Below are positions 1 to 6,567 of a stretch of 12,198 nucleotides of DNA, piece by piece. The position numbers and the translations under genes were made by a program. This stretch comes from Scatomorpha pullicola (GTDB lineage Bacteria > Bacillota > Clostridia > Oscillospirales > Oscillospiraceae), in assembly GCA_018716545.1 (NCBI GenBank), contig DVJU01000219.1, positions 1 to 12,198 of the forward strand. The letters are read 5' to 3'. The notes under the pieces were generated by a model. It did not search any database and was not told the DNA's origin. It saw only the letters and a list, made by a program, of their open reading frames with translations. The stretch's first letter is position 1, and every line of letters begins with the position of its first letter.

Positions 1-72
1 GCGCTCGAGCGTCAGCCGTTTCAAACTGCGCAGGGATGTGAGGTTGCGCGCAAGATTGCTCTGATTGTTCAT
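1..72 (-). CDS. N-terminus of a probable XRE-family transcriptional regulator (partial)
   Basis: Only the first 24 codons lie in the window. The gene starts at the ATG at 72-70 and runs off the left edge. The visible peptide, MNNQSNLARNLTSLRSLKRL followed by TLER, resembles the opening helix of Cro/C1-type helix-turn-helix regulators, which often begin with a pattern like NLxxLRKxKGLTQEELA. A purine-rich stretch and a convincing promoter precede the ATG, which supports a real start rather than chance. The family call rests on these few residues only. The recognition helix and any C-terminal domain are outside the window, so target and function cannot be stated. Confidence 0.55.
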   Translation of the reverse strand, partial: MNNQSNLARNLTSLRSLKRLTLER

Positions 73-95
73 ACAATTCACACCTTTCACACCTA

Positions 96-123
96 ATTCT
101 ACACGATATTGCGGCGAGTTCAA
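96..123 (-). promoter_or_regulatory. Sigma-A-type promoter of the partial regulator
   Basis: Read on the minus strand, TTGAAC (123-118) is followed after 16 bases by TAGAAT (101-96). Each box differs from the consensus at few positions. The ATG of the partial regulator lies about 24 bases downstream, leaving a short 5' leader. The promoter sits beyond the terminator of the upstream ATPase-like gene, so the regulator is probably its own transcription unit. Confidence 0.55.
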
Positions 124-160
124 CCAACCTGAGCGCACCAAATGTGTTAACGCAGGTTGC

Positions 161-191
161 AAAAAAACGAGCCGGGACAGACCCGGCTCGT
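161..191 (-). terminator. Rho-independent terminator of the P-type ATPase-like gene
   Basis: There is a 10-bp perfect stem (191-182 with 176-167 on the minus strand) with a 5-base loop, followed by a run of seven T on the minus strand. It starts 24 bases after the stop codon at 215. It separates the aldolase/ATPase-like unit from the partial regulator at the left edge. Confidence 0.9.
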
Positions 192-214
192 TTAGCGTTT
201 CAATATGGGGTATA

Positions 215-2158
215 TTACTTGTACAGCTCGCCGCTGAAGGCCAGGATGGACACCAGCGAGGCGGCGACGGCGGCAATGGCGTCGATGAAGATCGAGAACC
301 AAAGCGTGCTTATGCCGAAGGCCGCGAGAATGAGCAGTATGACTTTTATCAGCGCGGCTCCGCCGGCAGTGGCGTAAGAGAGCATGCGCGCATAGCGAGC
401 CACGCCTACGGCGACGGCTATCTTGCCGACCTTGCCGCCGAGAATGGTCACGTCGCAGCTCCTGCGCAGGCTCAGCGTATCGGCGCCGGACATGGCTACA
501 TCCACGTCGGCGGCGGTGTGCGAGCCGCCGAAGTCCTCTCCCCTGCCCACGTACATGAGCGTGCGCCCGGGGGCGCAGCCCTGCTTGAGCGTGGAGAGCG
601 AGCCGCGCAGCTTGTCGCGGGAGCACTCGGAGTAGTACTCGGTTATGCCCATGCTGCTGGCCAGCTTGGCCGTGCGGTCGCGGGAATCGGAGCTGAACAT
701 TACGATGTTCTCAACACCGCTGTGACGCAGGTCGTCGATTCCGGCGGCGGCGTCTTCACGGACGGGGTCGCTGAGCACGATGCAGCCGGCGTACTCGTCG
801 GTTATGGCGACATAGACGCAGGTTGCGCCGTCGTCCACATAGAGGTCGCTGTCCGGAATCTCAACATGGCCGATGCGCATCAGCTCGCGCGTGCCCACGC
901 GGATGGGTATGCCGTCTACGCGCACCTCGACGCCGTAGCCGGGCGCCTCGTTGAAATCCTCGATCAGGTCTATGTATATGGTGCCGCCATAGGCCTCGAT
1001 GATGGAGCGCGACTGCGGAGAGTTTGAGTAGGACAGAGCATGAGCGGCTATCTTCAGCAGCACGTCCTTGCCCATGCGCCCGGCGCTGACGGATACCACG
1101 CGCGGCTTGCCCTCGGTGAGCGTGCCGGTCTCGTTGAAGGCCGCGGTGCTGGCCGATGCGACGCCGTCCATGGCGGCGCAGCTGTCAAACACGGCGCCTG
1201 CGCGGGCGGCGCCGCAGCATGCGCACAGGCGTATGACGGGTATCGCCGCGAACATCGAGACCGGCGAGGCTATTACCAGGAACATCGACGCACGCCTGAC
1301 AGCCTCGGAGACCGAGATGTCCAGGAAAATAGGCAGCAGCGCGGCGATGAGCACGGCGATGGCCGTTATGACGGGCGGGAAATACTTGCGCAGGCTCTGC
1401 AGAGCCTCAGGCACGACCTCTCCCCTGCCGGGGGCTGCGTTGATTTCGGCGTAGAGCCTGGCGGCGGTCGACTCGCTCTGTACGGAGGAGACCTCGCACC
1501 TCAGCTCGCCGGAGGCGTTTATGCAGCCGGAGAACAGCTCGTCGCCCTCCTTGACGTTGACATAGCCGGAGTCGTCTCCCAGCGGCGCCAGGTCAAGCTT
1601 CGAGCTGCCGTCGAGGACGATGCAGTCGCAGGGAACCGTCTCGCCGGGGCGTATGACGATTATGTCTCCGGGCTGCAGCGAGTCCGCCGGGACGGTGGAT
1701 TCTTTACCGTCCTCGCCCACGCGGCTGGCGTATGCGGTGTCGCAGTAGATGGTGTCCAGCACGGTGCGGCGCGTGCGCTCCACGGCGTAGTCTATGAAGA
1801 TGCCGGTTATCTGATAGAGCAGAATGAGCGCGCAGCCCTCTATCTCAGCGCCGAAAATAAACGCCAGCAGGGCGGCTATTATGACCAGCGCACCGCTGTT
1901 GAGGTAGTCGCCGCGCATTATGCCGAGCACGGCGGCGGCTATGACATCATATCCGGCTATGAGCGCGCAGAGCACGAGTATGACCGTGACCCACACAGCG
2001 GGTATGGCGTCTACCAGCAGCGCAATCGCAAAGGCCACGCAGCAGACGGCAAGCCGGGCAACGAGGATGATCCCCGCGCCGATGTTGCCCGCGGCAAGGC
2101 GCCCGCCGGCGGCGGTGGAGCCGCCGGCAAGCTTTTCGAGTAATTCAGTGAAATTCAT
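215..2158 (-). CDS. P1B-type ATPase-like membrane protein, catalytically degenerate (pseudoenzyme)
   Basis: This 647-residue protein has the full architecture of a heavy-metal P-type ATPase: paired N-terminal membrane segments (about 30-124), actuator domain (about 140-245), a hydrophobic pair (about 258-310), the phosphorylation/nucleotide region (about 340-590) and a C-terminal membrane pair (about 597-640). The chemistry is gone. The phosphorylation loop reads FNETGTLTEG, with Asn342 in place of the aspartate and Glu in place of the lysine. The metal-site CPC is SPV (298-300), TGES is DDSG (195-198), the HP histidine is Ser380, TGD is SSD (489-491), and GDGIND is GRGEDF (538-543). Spacing around these sites is intact and the reading frame is uninterrupted, so this is not simple decay. 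The intact exporter at 8855-10741 aligns with it closely. The ATG is preceded by AGGAGGGG. It follows fba by 55 bases with no clear promoter or terminator between, so co-transcription is likely. A sensing, scaffold or partner role is possible; the true function is unknown. Confidence 0.88.
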   Translation of the reverse strand: MNFTELLEKLAGGSTAAGGRLAAGNIGAGIILVARLAVCCVAFAIALLVDAIPAVWVTVILVLCALIAGYDVIAAAVLGIMRGDYLNSGALVIIAALLAFIFGAEIEGCALILLYQITGIFIDYAVERTRRTVLDTIYCDTAYASRVGEDGKESTVPADSLQPGDIIVIRPGETVPCDCIVLDGSSKLDLAPLGDDSGYVNVKEGDELFSGCINASGELRCEVSSVQSESTAARLYAEINAAPGRGEVVPEALQSLRKYFPPVITAIAVLIAALLPIFLDISVSEAVRRASMFLVIASPVSMFAAIPVIRLCACCGAARAGAVFDSCAAMDGVASASTAAFNETGTLTEGKPRVVSVSAGRMGKDVLLKIAAHALSYSNSPQSRSIIEAYGGTIYIDLIEDFNEAPGYGVEVRVDGIPIRVGTRELMRIGHVEIPDSDLYVDDGATCVYVAITDEYAGCIVLSDPVREDAAAGIDDLRHSGVENIVMFSSDSRDRTAKLASSMGITEYYSECSRDKLRGSLSTLKQGCAPGRTLMYVGRGEDFGGSHTAADVDVAMSGADTLSLRRSCDVTILGGKVGKIAVAVGVARYARMLSYATAGGAALIKVILLILAAFGISTLWFSIFIDAIAAVAASLVSILAFSGELYK

Positions 2159-2213
2159 TGCACCCCTCCTAACGTCTTGGCGCCAAAGGCGCTGGGGTTT
2201 TTATGCCGAAAGT

Positions 2214-3152
2214 TTATTCCGCCTTGCCGTCGCAGCCGAGCACGTCGACTATCTTGTGGGCGACCATCTGCTTGATGGCCTCGCGGGCGGGCTTGAGGTA
2301 CTCCCTGGGGTCGAACTTGTCGGGATGCTCGGCGAAGAACTTGCGGATGGTGGCGGTCATGGCGAGACGCAGGTCGGAGTCGATGTTTATCTTGCACACC
2401 GCGCTCTTGGCAGCCTGACGGAGCTGATCCTCGGGAACGCCGATGGCGCCGGGCATATTGCCGCCGTACTTGTTGATCTCCTCGACGAAGTTCTGGGGCA
2501 CGCTGGAGGCGCCGTGCAGGACTATCGGGAAGCCGGGCAGGTTCTTCTCAACGGCCTCGAGCACGTCGAAGCGCAGCTGCGGCTTCGTGCCGGGCTTGAA
2601 CTTGTAGGCGCCGTGGCTGGTGCCGATGGCGATGGCAAGGCTGTCGCAGCCGGTGCGCTCGACAAACTCCTGCACCTCCTCGGGGCGGGTGTAGCTGGCG
2701 TGACCTTCTTCGACCTTGACCTCGTCCTCAATGCCGGCGAGGGTGCCCAGCTCAGCCTCGACGACGACGCCGTGGTCGTGAGCGTACTCGACGACCTGCT
2801 TGGTGATGGCGATGTTCTCCTCAAAGGGCTTGCTGCTGGCATCTATCATGACGGAAGTGAAGCCGCCGTCTATGCAGCTCTTGCAGAGCTCAAAGCTGTC
2901 GCCGTGGTCAAGGTGGAGCGCGATGGGCAGGCCGGTCTCAGCGACGGCGGCCTCGACCAGCTTCATCAGATAGGTGTGGCTGGCGTAGGCGCGGGCGCCC
3001 TTGGATACCTGGAGGATCAGCGGAGCGCGCAGCTCGTTGGCGGCCATGGTGATGCCCTGGACTATCTCCATGTTGTTGACGTTGAAAGCGCCAATGGCGT
3101 AACCGCCCTCATAAGCTTTGCGGAACATGTCTTTTGTTGTTACTAAGGCCAT
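2214..3152 (-). CDS. fba: Class II fructose-1,6-bisphosphate aldolase
   Basis: This cytosolic, zinc-dependent enzyme reversibly cleaves fructose-1,6-bisphosphate into dihydroxyacetone phosphate and glyceraldehyde-3-phosphate, the step right after phosphofructokinase. The 312 residues match the usual length of the class II family. Visible signatures are HLDHGD (80-85: catalytic Asp82 and metal-binding His83), EAELG with Glu134, GTSHGAY with His180, LHGASS with His213, and the phosphate-binding KINIDSD (254-260). The start at 3152 has AAGGAGA seven bases upstream. The gene is transcribed divergently from the phosphofructokinase gene from an overlapping control region, which makes shared regulation of two adjacent glycolytic steps likely. 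Codon use is strongly biased to C-ending codons, as expected for a highly expressed gene. Confidence 0.97.
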   Translation of the reverse strand: MALVTTKDMFRKAYEGGYAIGAFNVNNMEIVQGITMAANELRAPLILQVSKGARAYASHTYLMKLVEAAVAETGLPIALHLDHGDSFELCKSCIDGGFTSVMIDASSKPFEENIAITKQVVEYAHDHGVVVEAELGTLAGIEDEVKVEEGHASYTRPEEVQEFVERTGCDSLAIAIGTSHGAYKFKPGTKPQLRFDVLEAVEKNLPGFPIVLHGASSVPQNFVEEINKYGGNMPGAIGVPEDQLRQAAKSAVCKINIDSDLRLAMTATIRKFFAEHPDKFDPREYLKPAREAIKQMVAHKIVDVLGCDGKAE

Positions 3153-3198
3153 AAAATTATCTCCTTCGCTAGCGGTAAATTTATGCTATTGCTTCTTT

Positions 3199-3227
3199 AT
3201 TATATCTCAATCATGTGTTATAATCAA
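3199..3227 (-). promoter_or_regulatory. Promoter of fba
   Basis: On the minus strand TTGATT (3227-3222) is followed after exactly 17 bases by a perfect TATAAT (3204-3199). The aldolase ATG lies 46 bases further on. The -35 box overlaps both the -10 box of the opposing promoter and the inverted repeat at 3213-3235. Confidence 0.75.
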
Positions 3228-3235
3228 TAACACAT
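3213..3235. promoter_or_regulatory. Candidate operator: 9-bp perfect inverted repeat in the fba/pfp control region
   Basis: The sequence ATGTGTTAT, five bases, ATAACACAT forms a perfect dyad. It covers the -10 box of the rightward gene and the -35 box of the leftward gene, so a protein bound here would touch both promoters. The half-sites partly recall Rex sites (TTGTTAA-N4-TTAACAA), but the spacing is odd rather than even and the outer bases differ, so no regulator is named. Confidence 0.55.
3216..3224 (+). promoter_or_regulatory. Extended -10 promoter of the phosphofructokinase gene
   Basis: TGTTATAAT on the plus strand is a perfect TATAAT with the TGn extension. No good -35 hexamer is found 17 bases upstream (TTTATT at 3196-3201 is the nearest), which is common for extended -10 promoters. 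The -10 box lies inside the 23-bp inverted repeat and shares bases with the -35 box of fba. Confidence 0.6.
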
Positions 3236-3269
3236 TCTCAAACAAACTTCATTTTTTGGAGGCAGCAAC

Positions 3270-4511
3270 ATGGAAAAAGCACTTAAGGGCGCCTGCATCA
3301 TCGGGCAGTCAGGCGGCCCGACCTCAGTTATCAACGCCAGCGCGTACGGAGTAATCCGCACTGCGCTCGACAACGAGAACATCACCCGCGTCTTTGGCGC
3401 GGCTCACGGCATCAAGGGCGTGCTCGAGGACAAGCTCTATGACATGGGCGTGGAAGACGCCGAGGAGCTCGAGCTTCTGACCAACACTCCGTCCTCCGAG
3501 CTGGGTTCCTGCCGATACAAGATGGCCGATCCCGACGTTGACGACACTGATTATAAGCGCATACTCGAGATATTCAAGAAGTACGACGTGCGCTACTTCT
3601 TCTATAACGGCGGCAACGACTCCATGGACACCTGCGATAAGATCAGCCGCTACATGTCCAAGTCCGGCTACGAGTGCCGCGTGATAGGCGTCCCCAAGAC
3701 CATCGACAACGACCTCTATAACACGGATCACTGCCCCGGTTTTGCCAGCGCTGCGAAATACATCGCCACCAGCTGCACCGAGATATACAAGGACGCCCAC
3801 GTCTACGACACCGGCATGGTCTGCATAATCGAGATTATGGGCCGTCACGCCGGATGGCTCACCGCCAGCGCCGCTCTGGCCGGTCTCGCCGGCTGTGCGC
3901 CCGACCTCATCTACCTGCCTGAGACGGACTTTGACATGGAAAAGTTCGTGGAATCCGTCGAGCGCGTCTACCGTGAAAAGGGCAACTGCATCGTCGCCGT
4001 GAGCGAGGGTGTGCACTACGCCGACGGCAGCTTCGTCTCCGAGGCCAAGACCAGCGCCACCGACGGCTTTGGTCACGCCCAGCTCGGCGGACTGGCCAGC
4101 CTGCTCGCCGCCGTCATCAAGGAGCGCACCGGCGCCAAGGTTCGCGGTATAGAGCTGAGCCTGCTGCAGCGCTGCGGCGCCCACTGCGCCAGCGCGGTCG
4201 ACGTCGAGGAGGCGTTCATGGCCGGCAAGGTCGCCGTCGAGAGCGCGGTCGCCGGCGAGACCGGCAAGATGGTCGCCTTTAAGCGCGCCGAGGACAGCGC
4301 CGTCTACAAGTGCGAATACGTGCTCGTCCCGCTGACCAGCGTCGCCAACTACGAGAAGAAGGTTCCCGCCGAGTGGATAACTCCCGACGGCACCGGCGTT
4401 ACCCAGGACTTCATCGACTACGCCCTCCCCCTCATCCAGGGCGAGATAGACCGCCCCACCGAGAACGGCCTGCCCCGCTACGCAAGGCTCAAGAAAGTCC
4501 TGGCGAAATAA
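3270..4511 (+). CDS. pfp: 6-phosphofructokinase, probably pyrophosphate-dependent
   Basis: This enzyme phosphorylates fructose-6-phosphate to fructose-1,6-bisphosphate. The 413 residues are longer than the roughly 320 of the bacterial ATP-using enzyme. Motifs in order are GQSGGPTSVIN (12-22, phosphate-donor loop), GGNDS (114-118), PKTIDND (142-148, with catalytic Asp146) and MGRHAGWL (190-197, fructose-6-phosphate site). Two marks point to pyrophosphate as donor: lysine before TIDND, where ATP enzymes have glycine, and aspartate in the fourth position of GGND, where ATP enzymes have glycine. The third position is Asn instead of the usual Asp, which is noteworthy because that residue helps bind magnesium. 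The start has GGAGG seven bases upstream. Its product is the substrate of the divergently encoded aldolase. Donor choice is inferred from motifs, not proven. Confidence 0.9.
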   Translation: MEKALKGACIIGQSGGPTSVINASAYGVIRTALDNENITRVFGAAHGIKGVLEDKLYDMGVEDAEELELLTNTPSSELGSCRYKMADPDVDDTDYKRILEIFKKYDVRYFFYNGGNDSMDTCDKISRYMSKSGYECRVIGVPKTIDNDLYNTDHCPGFASAAKYIATSCTEIYKDAHVYDTGMVCIIEIMGRHAGWLTASAALAGLAGCAPDLIYLPETDFDMEKFVESVERVYREKGNCIVAVSEGVHYADGSFVSEAKTSATDGFGHAQLGGLASLLAAVIKERTGAKVRGIELSLLQRCGAHCASAVDVEEAFMAGKVAVESAVAGETGKMVAFKRAEDSAVYKCEYVLVPLTSVANYEKKVPAEWITPDGTGVTQDFIDYALPLIQGEIDRPTENGLPRYARLKKVLAK

Positions 4512-4517
4512 GGATAC

Positions 4518-4548
4518 AAAAAAGCTCCCCTGTGAGGGGAGCTTTTTT
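4518..4548. terminator. Bidirectional terminator between pfp and cotJC
   Basis: A G+C-rich stem (AAGCTCCCCT against AGGGGAGCTT, 3-base loop) is flanked by A residues on the left and a T run on the right. It can therefore end transcription of pfp from the left and of the cotJ operon from the right. Confidence 0.93.
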
Positions 4549-4557
4549 CTGCCTGTT

Positions 4558-5154
4558 TTACCTGTCAAACGCCGGGTTGACGGCGTAGATGTTCTTCTGA
4601 TCCATTTTTTCGCTGGCCAGGCGGAGAGCCTCGCCGAAGCGCTGATAGTGCACTATTTCGCGCTCACGCAGGAAGCGTATGACGTCGTTCACGTCCGGGT
4701 CGTCGCTCAGCCTGAGAATGTTGTCATAGGTGACCCGGGCTTTCTGCTCCGCACCCATGTCCTCGGTGAGGTCGGCTATTACATCGCCTTTAACGGCCAT
4801 GCAGACGGCGCTGAACGGCGCTCCGCTGGCAGCGACCGGGTAGACGCCGGCGGTGTGGTCGACAAAGTAGTCGGAGAACCCGGCGGCCTTTACCTGCTCC
4901 ACGGTCATGTTTCGCGTGAGCTGGTGTACGATTGCGCCTATCATCTCCAGGTGACCCAGCTCCTCGACGCCTATGTCGGTCAGCAGTCCTTTCAGCTCGG
5001 GATACGGCATGGAGTAGCGCTGGGAGAGATAGCGCAGGCTTGCGCCAAGCTCGCCGTCAGGGCCGCCGTACTGGCTGATAATTATCTTGGCAAGCGCAGG
5101 GTTTGGGTTCTTGATACGCACGGGATATTGCAGCTTCTTGGAATACATGAACAT
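4558..5154 (-). CDS. cotJC: Spore coat protein CotJC (manganese-catalase family)
   Basis: CotJC is a spore-coat component of the ferritin-like, dinuclear manganese-catalase family. The 198-residue length is typical. The expected metal ligands are visible: Glu35 in GELGASLRY, Glu65 and His68 in EELGHLEM, Glu136 in EDMGAEQKAR, and Glu166 and His169 in REREIVHYQRF. The characteristic opening KLQYPVRIKNPNPALAK is also present. The first of two in-frame ATGs (5154) is chosen because AAGGAGG lies eight bases before it and overlaps the end of the upstream gene. The gene is the last of the cotJ unit, three bases after the CotJA/CotJB stop, so the two are surely translated from one mRNA. In Bacillus the cotJ operon is made in the mother cell under sigma-E. 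Whether this protein has catalase activity cannot be told from sequence. Confidence 0.95.
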   Translation of the reverse strand: MFMYSKKLQYPVRIKNPNPALAKIIISQYGGPDGELGASLRYLSQRYSMPYPELKGLLTDIGVEELGHLEMIGAIVHQLTRNMTVEQVKAAGFSDYFVDHTAGVYPVAASGAPFSAVCMAVKGDVIADLTEDMGAEQKARVTYDNILRLSDDPDVNDVIRFLREREIVHYQRFGEALRLASEKMDQKNIYAVNPAFDR

Positions 5155-5157
5155 GGC

Positions 5158-5598
5158 TCAGCCCTCCTTGACGTAGTCCCACGGCCACGGCTCGTTGAGC
5201 CACGTGAAGCTCGGCGCATAGGCCATGTCGCTGCGCTGCAGCGGTTCGTAGGTAGAGGCGTAGGTGTTGCGCCCTTCCTCGTAGAGCTTGAGCATGCTTT
5301 GATACGTGGCGAAGGCCTCCGTATCCTCGGCGTGAGTGTCCAGGTACAGCGCCAGCTCGTTGCATACGAAGTCGAGCGCCATCAGCTCGCGCAGAGGCGT
5401 GGTCTTGGCGGGCATCTTGTTCACGATATTCATAAAGGGCAGATCCAGCCCGGGGAAAAGCGTGCCTCGCGAGAGCGCTTCTTCGCTCTCATACGCCGGC
5501 TGGCTGGAAGCCTGAGACGGCATGACCGCCAATCCCAGAGCGGAGCAGCCGGGCAGCGCACCCTGCTTATAGGTGCACTCGGTGGTGTTGTTGTCCAA
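5158..5598 (-). CDS. CotJA-CotJB fusion spore coat protein
   Basis: One open frame of 146 residues carries both small CotJ proteins. Residues 40-55, EALSRGTLFPGLDLPF, are the CotJA hallmark. Residues about 65-146 are CotJB: a helix starting LRELMALDFVCNELALYLDTH, then YQSMLKLYEEG, and the C-terminal FTWLNEPWPWDYV. In other spore-formers these are normally two separate genes of about 80 residues each. No stop codon, and no ribosome binding site before the internal ATGs, separates them here. The start is taken as the TTG at 5598, with GGGAGG eight bases upstream. Longer in-frame starts (to 5829) have no such site and would overlap sdaAA. The protein should act with CotJC in coat assembly. Confidence 0.85.
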   Translation of the reverse strand: MDNNTTECTYKQGALPGCSALGLAVMPSQASSQPAYESEEALSRGTLFPGLDLPFMNIVNKMPAKTTPLRELMALDFVCNELALYLDTHAEDTEAFATYQSMLKLYEEGRNTYASTYEPLQRSDMAYAPSFTWLNEPWPWDYVKEG

Positions 5599-5633
5599 AG
5601 TTTCTGCCTCCCAGATAAGCTTAGAGGGCGGCA

Positions 5634-5667
5634 GCGCCCTCATGGACATCGTATGCCATGAGGGCGC
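5634..5667. repeat. 12-bp perfect inverted repeat upstream of the cotJ operon
   Basis: GCGCCCTCATGG and its exact complement flank a 10-base loop. The repeat lies 7 bases past the sdaAA stop codon and would form a stable hairpin, but no T run follows on either strand, so it is not a standard intrinsic terminator. The loop, read on the minus strand, carries a sigma-E-like -10 element. Confidence 0.7.
5648..5656 (-). promoter_or_regulatory. Possible sigma-E-type -10 element for the cotJ operon
   Basis: The minus strand reads GCATACGAT at the loop of the hairpin, close to the sigma-E -10 consensus CATACAnT of Bacillus mother-cell genes. The upstream -35 region (around CTTATGC) matches poorly. 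A start about 7 bases downstream would leave a leader of about 40 bases to the TTG start. The assignment rests on the -10 match plus the known sigma-E control of cotJ in Bacillus subtilis. Confidence 0.35.
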
Positions 5668-5674
5668 ATAAGGT

Positions 5675-6556
5675 TCATTTCCTGGAGCCGAACACCTGCT
5701 CGCGAAGCCGCTCTCCCGTTGGGGTGGCTCCAAGCCCGCCTTTTGCCGTCTCGCGCAGCGCGCTGGGTATGGAGCATCCGACCTCGCGCATGGCGCCGAT
5801 GCACTCGTCCGCGGGTATCTTGCTCTCAATGCCGGCGAGCGCCATCTCGGCCGAGCTGAACGCTATCGTCACGCCGGAGACGTTGCGCTTAATGCACGGT
5901 ATCTCCACCAGTCCCGCGACCGGGTCGCAGACCAGCCCGAGCTGGTTCTTTATGGCCATGGCGCAGGCGTGCGCGCACTGCTGCGGCGTGCCGCCCATTA
6001 GCTCTACAAGCGCCGCCGCGGCCATTGCGGCGGCGCTGCCGCACTCGGCCTGGCAGCCGCCCTCGGCTCCGGCTATAGAGGCGTTTTGGGCTATCACCAT
6101 GCCGAAGGCTCCGGCGGTGAACAGCGCCATAACGGCGGCCTCGCGGCTGCACCGGCCCTCGTCCAGCATGGACACTACGGCGCCGGGCAGGATACCGCAG
6201 GAACCGGCGGTGGGCGCGGCCACTATCTTGCCCATTGCGGCGTTATTCTCGCTCACCGCGAGCGCGCGTGCTATTGCGCGGTTGGTGAACCCGCCGCATA
6301 TTCCGCCCGATGCGGCGTGATCCCACATCCTGGACGCATCCCCGCCGGTCAGGCCGGAAGTTGAGCGCAGAGCGGGGTTCATGCCCGCCTTTACGGAGTC
6401 CTCCATTACAGACAGGCGCGCGTCCATCCGCTCGAAAAGCGCGTCGGGCGATATGCACAGCTGCTCTGCCTGGTCGGCCAGCACCACTTCGGATATAGTC
6501 CTCCCCGCAGAGCTTGCGGCGTTTACAAGCTCGGATATGCTCTTGTATTCAAACAT
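5675..6556 (-). CDS. sdaAA: L-serine dehydratase, iron-sulfur-dependent, alpha subunit
   Basis: This is the catalytic subunit of the two-part enzyme that converts L-serine to pyruvate and ammonia with an oxygen-sensitive [4Fe-4S] cluster. The 293 residues are full length for the split alpha subunit. Family landmarks are TSGLTGGD (66-73), PTAGSCGILPG (115-125), GGCQAECGSA (166-175) and LVCDPVAGLVEIPC (208-221); the cluster ligands lie among the cysteines of the last two. The gene begins 11 bases after the beta-subunit stop. Its ribosome site GAGGTGA overlaps that stop codon, so translation is probably coupled. The enzyme supplies pyruvate from serine in anaerobic amino-acid fermentation. Confidence 0.96.
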   Translation of the reverse strand: MFEYKSISELVNAASSAGRTISEVVLADQAEQLCISPDALFERMDARLSVMEDSVKAGMNPALRSTSGLTGGDASRMWDHAASGGICGGFTNRAIARALAVSENNAAMGKIVAAPTAGSCGILPGAVVSMLDEGRCSREAAVMALFTAGAFGMVIAQNASIAGAEGGCQAECGSAAAMAAAALVELMGGTPQQCAHACAMAIKNQLGLVCDPVAGLVEIPCIKRNVSGVTIAFSSAEMALAGIESKIPADECIGAMREVGCSIPSALRETAKGGLGATPTGERLREQVFGSRK

Positions 6557-6567
6557 CGCAGGTCACC

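Noticed and set aside
1040..2143. Long plus-strand frame opposite the P-type ATPase-like gene (and a similar one at 65-1027)
   Set aside because: The translated residues are compositionally biased with no domain, while the minus-strand frame has a clear family, ribosome site and terminator.
2180..2200. Small hairpin followed by T residues on the plus strand between fba and the ATPase-like gene
   Set aside because: The stem is only 5 bp, no plus-strand gene ends here, and on the minus strand no T run follows, so it is not accepted as a terminator.
3213..3235. Dyad upstream of fba/pfp as a Rex (NADH-sensing) site
   Set aside because: The inner bases recall TTGTTA/TAACAA, but the spacer has odd length and the outer bases do not match, so naming Rex would be overreach.
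3324..4568. A long open frame (about 414 codons) on the minus strand opposite the phosphofructokinase gene
   Set aside because: Its product is low-complexity, rich in Ala, Gly, Val and His with no recognisable family, and it lies antisense to a clear enzyme gene. C-biased codons in a GC-rich gene leave such antisense frames open.
5599..5829. Upstream extension of the CotJA-CotJB frame to an ATG at 5829
   Set aside because: The extra residues are Arg/Ala/Pro-rich, overlap the 3' end of sdaAA, and have no ribosome site; the TTG at 5598 has a strong one.
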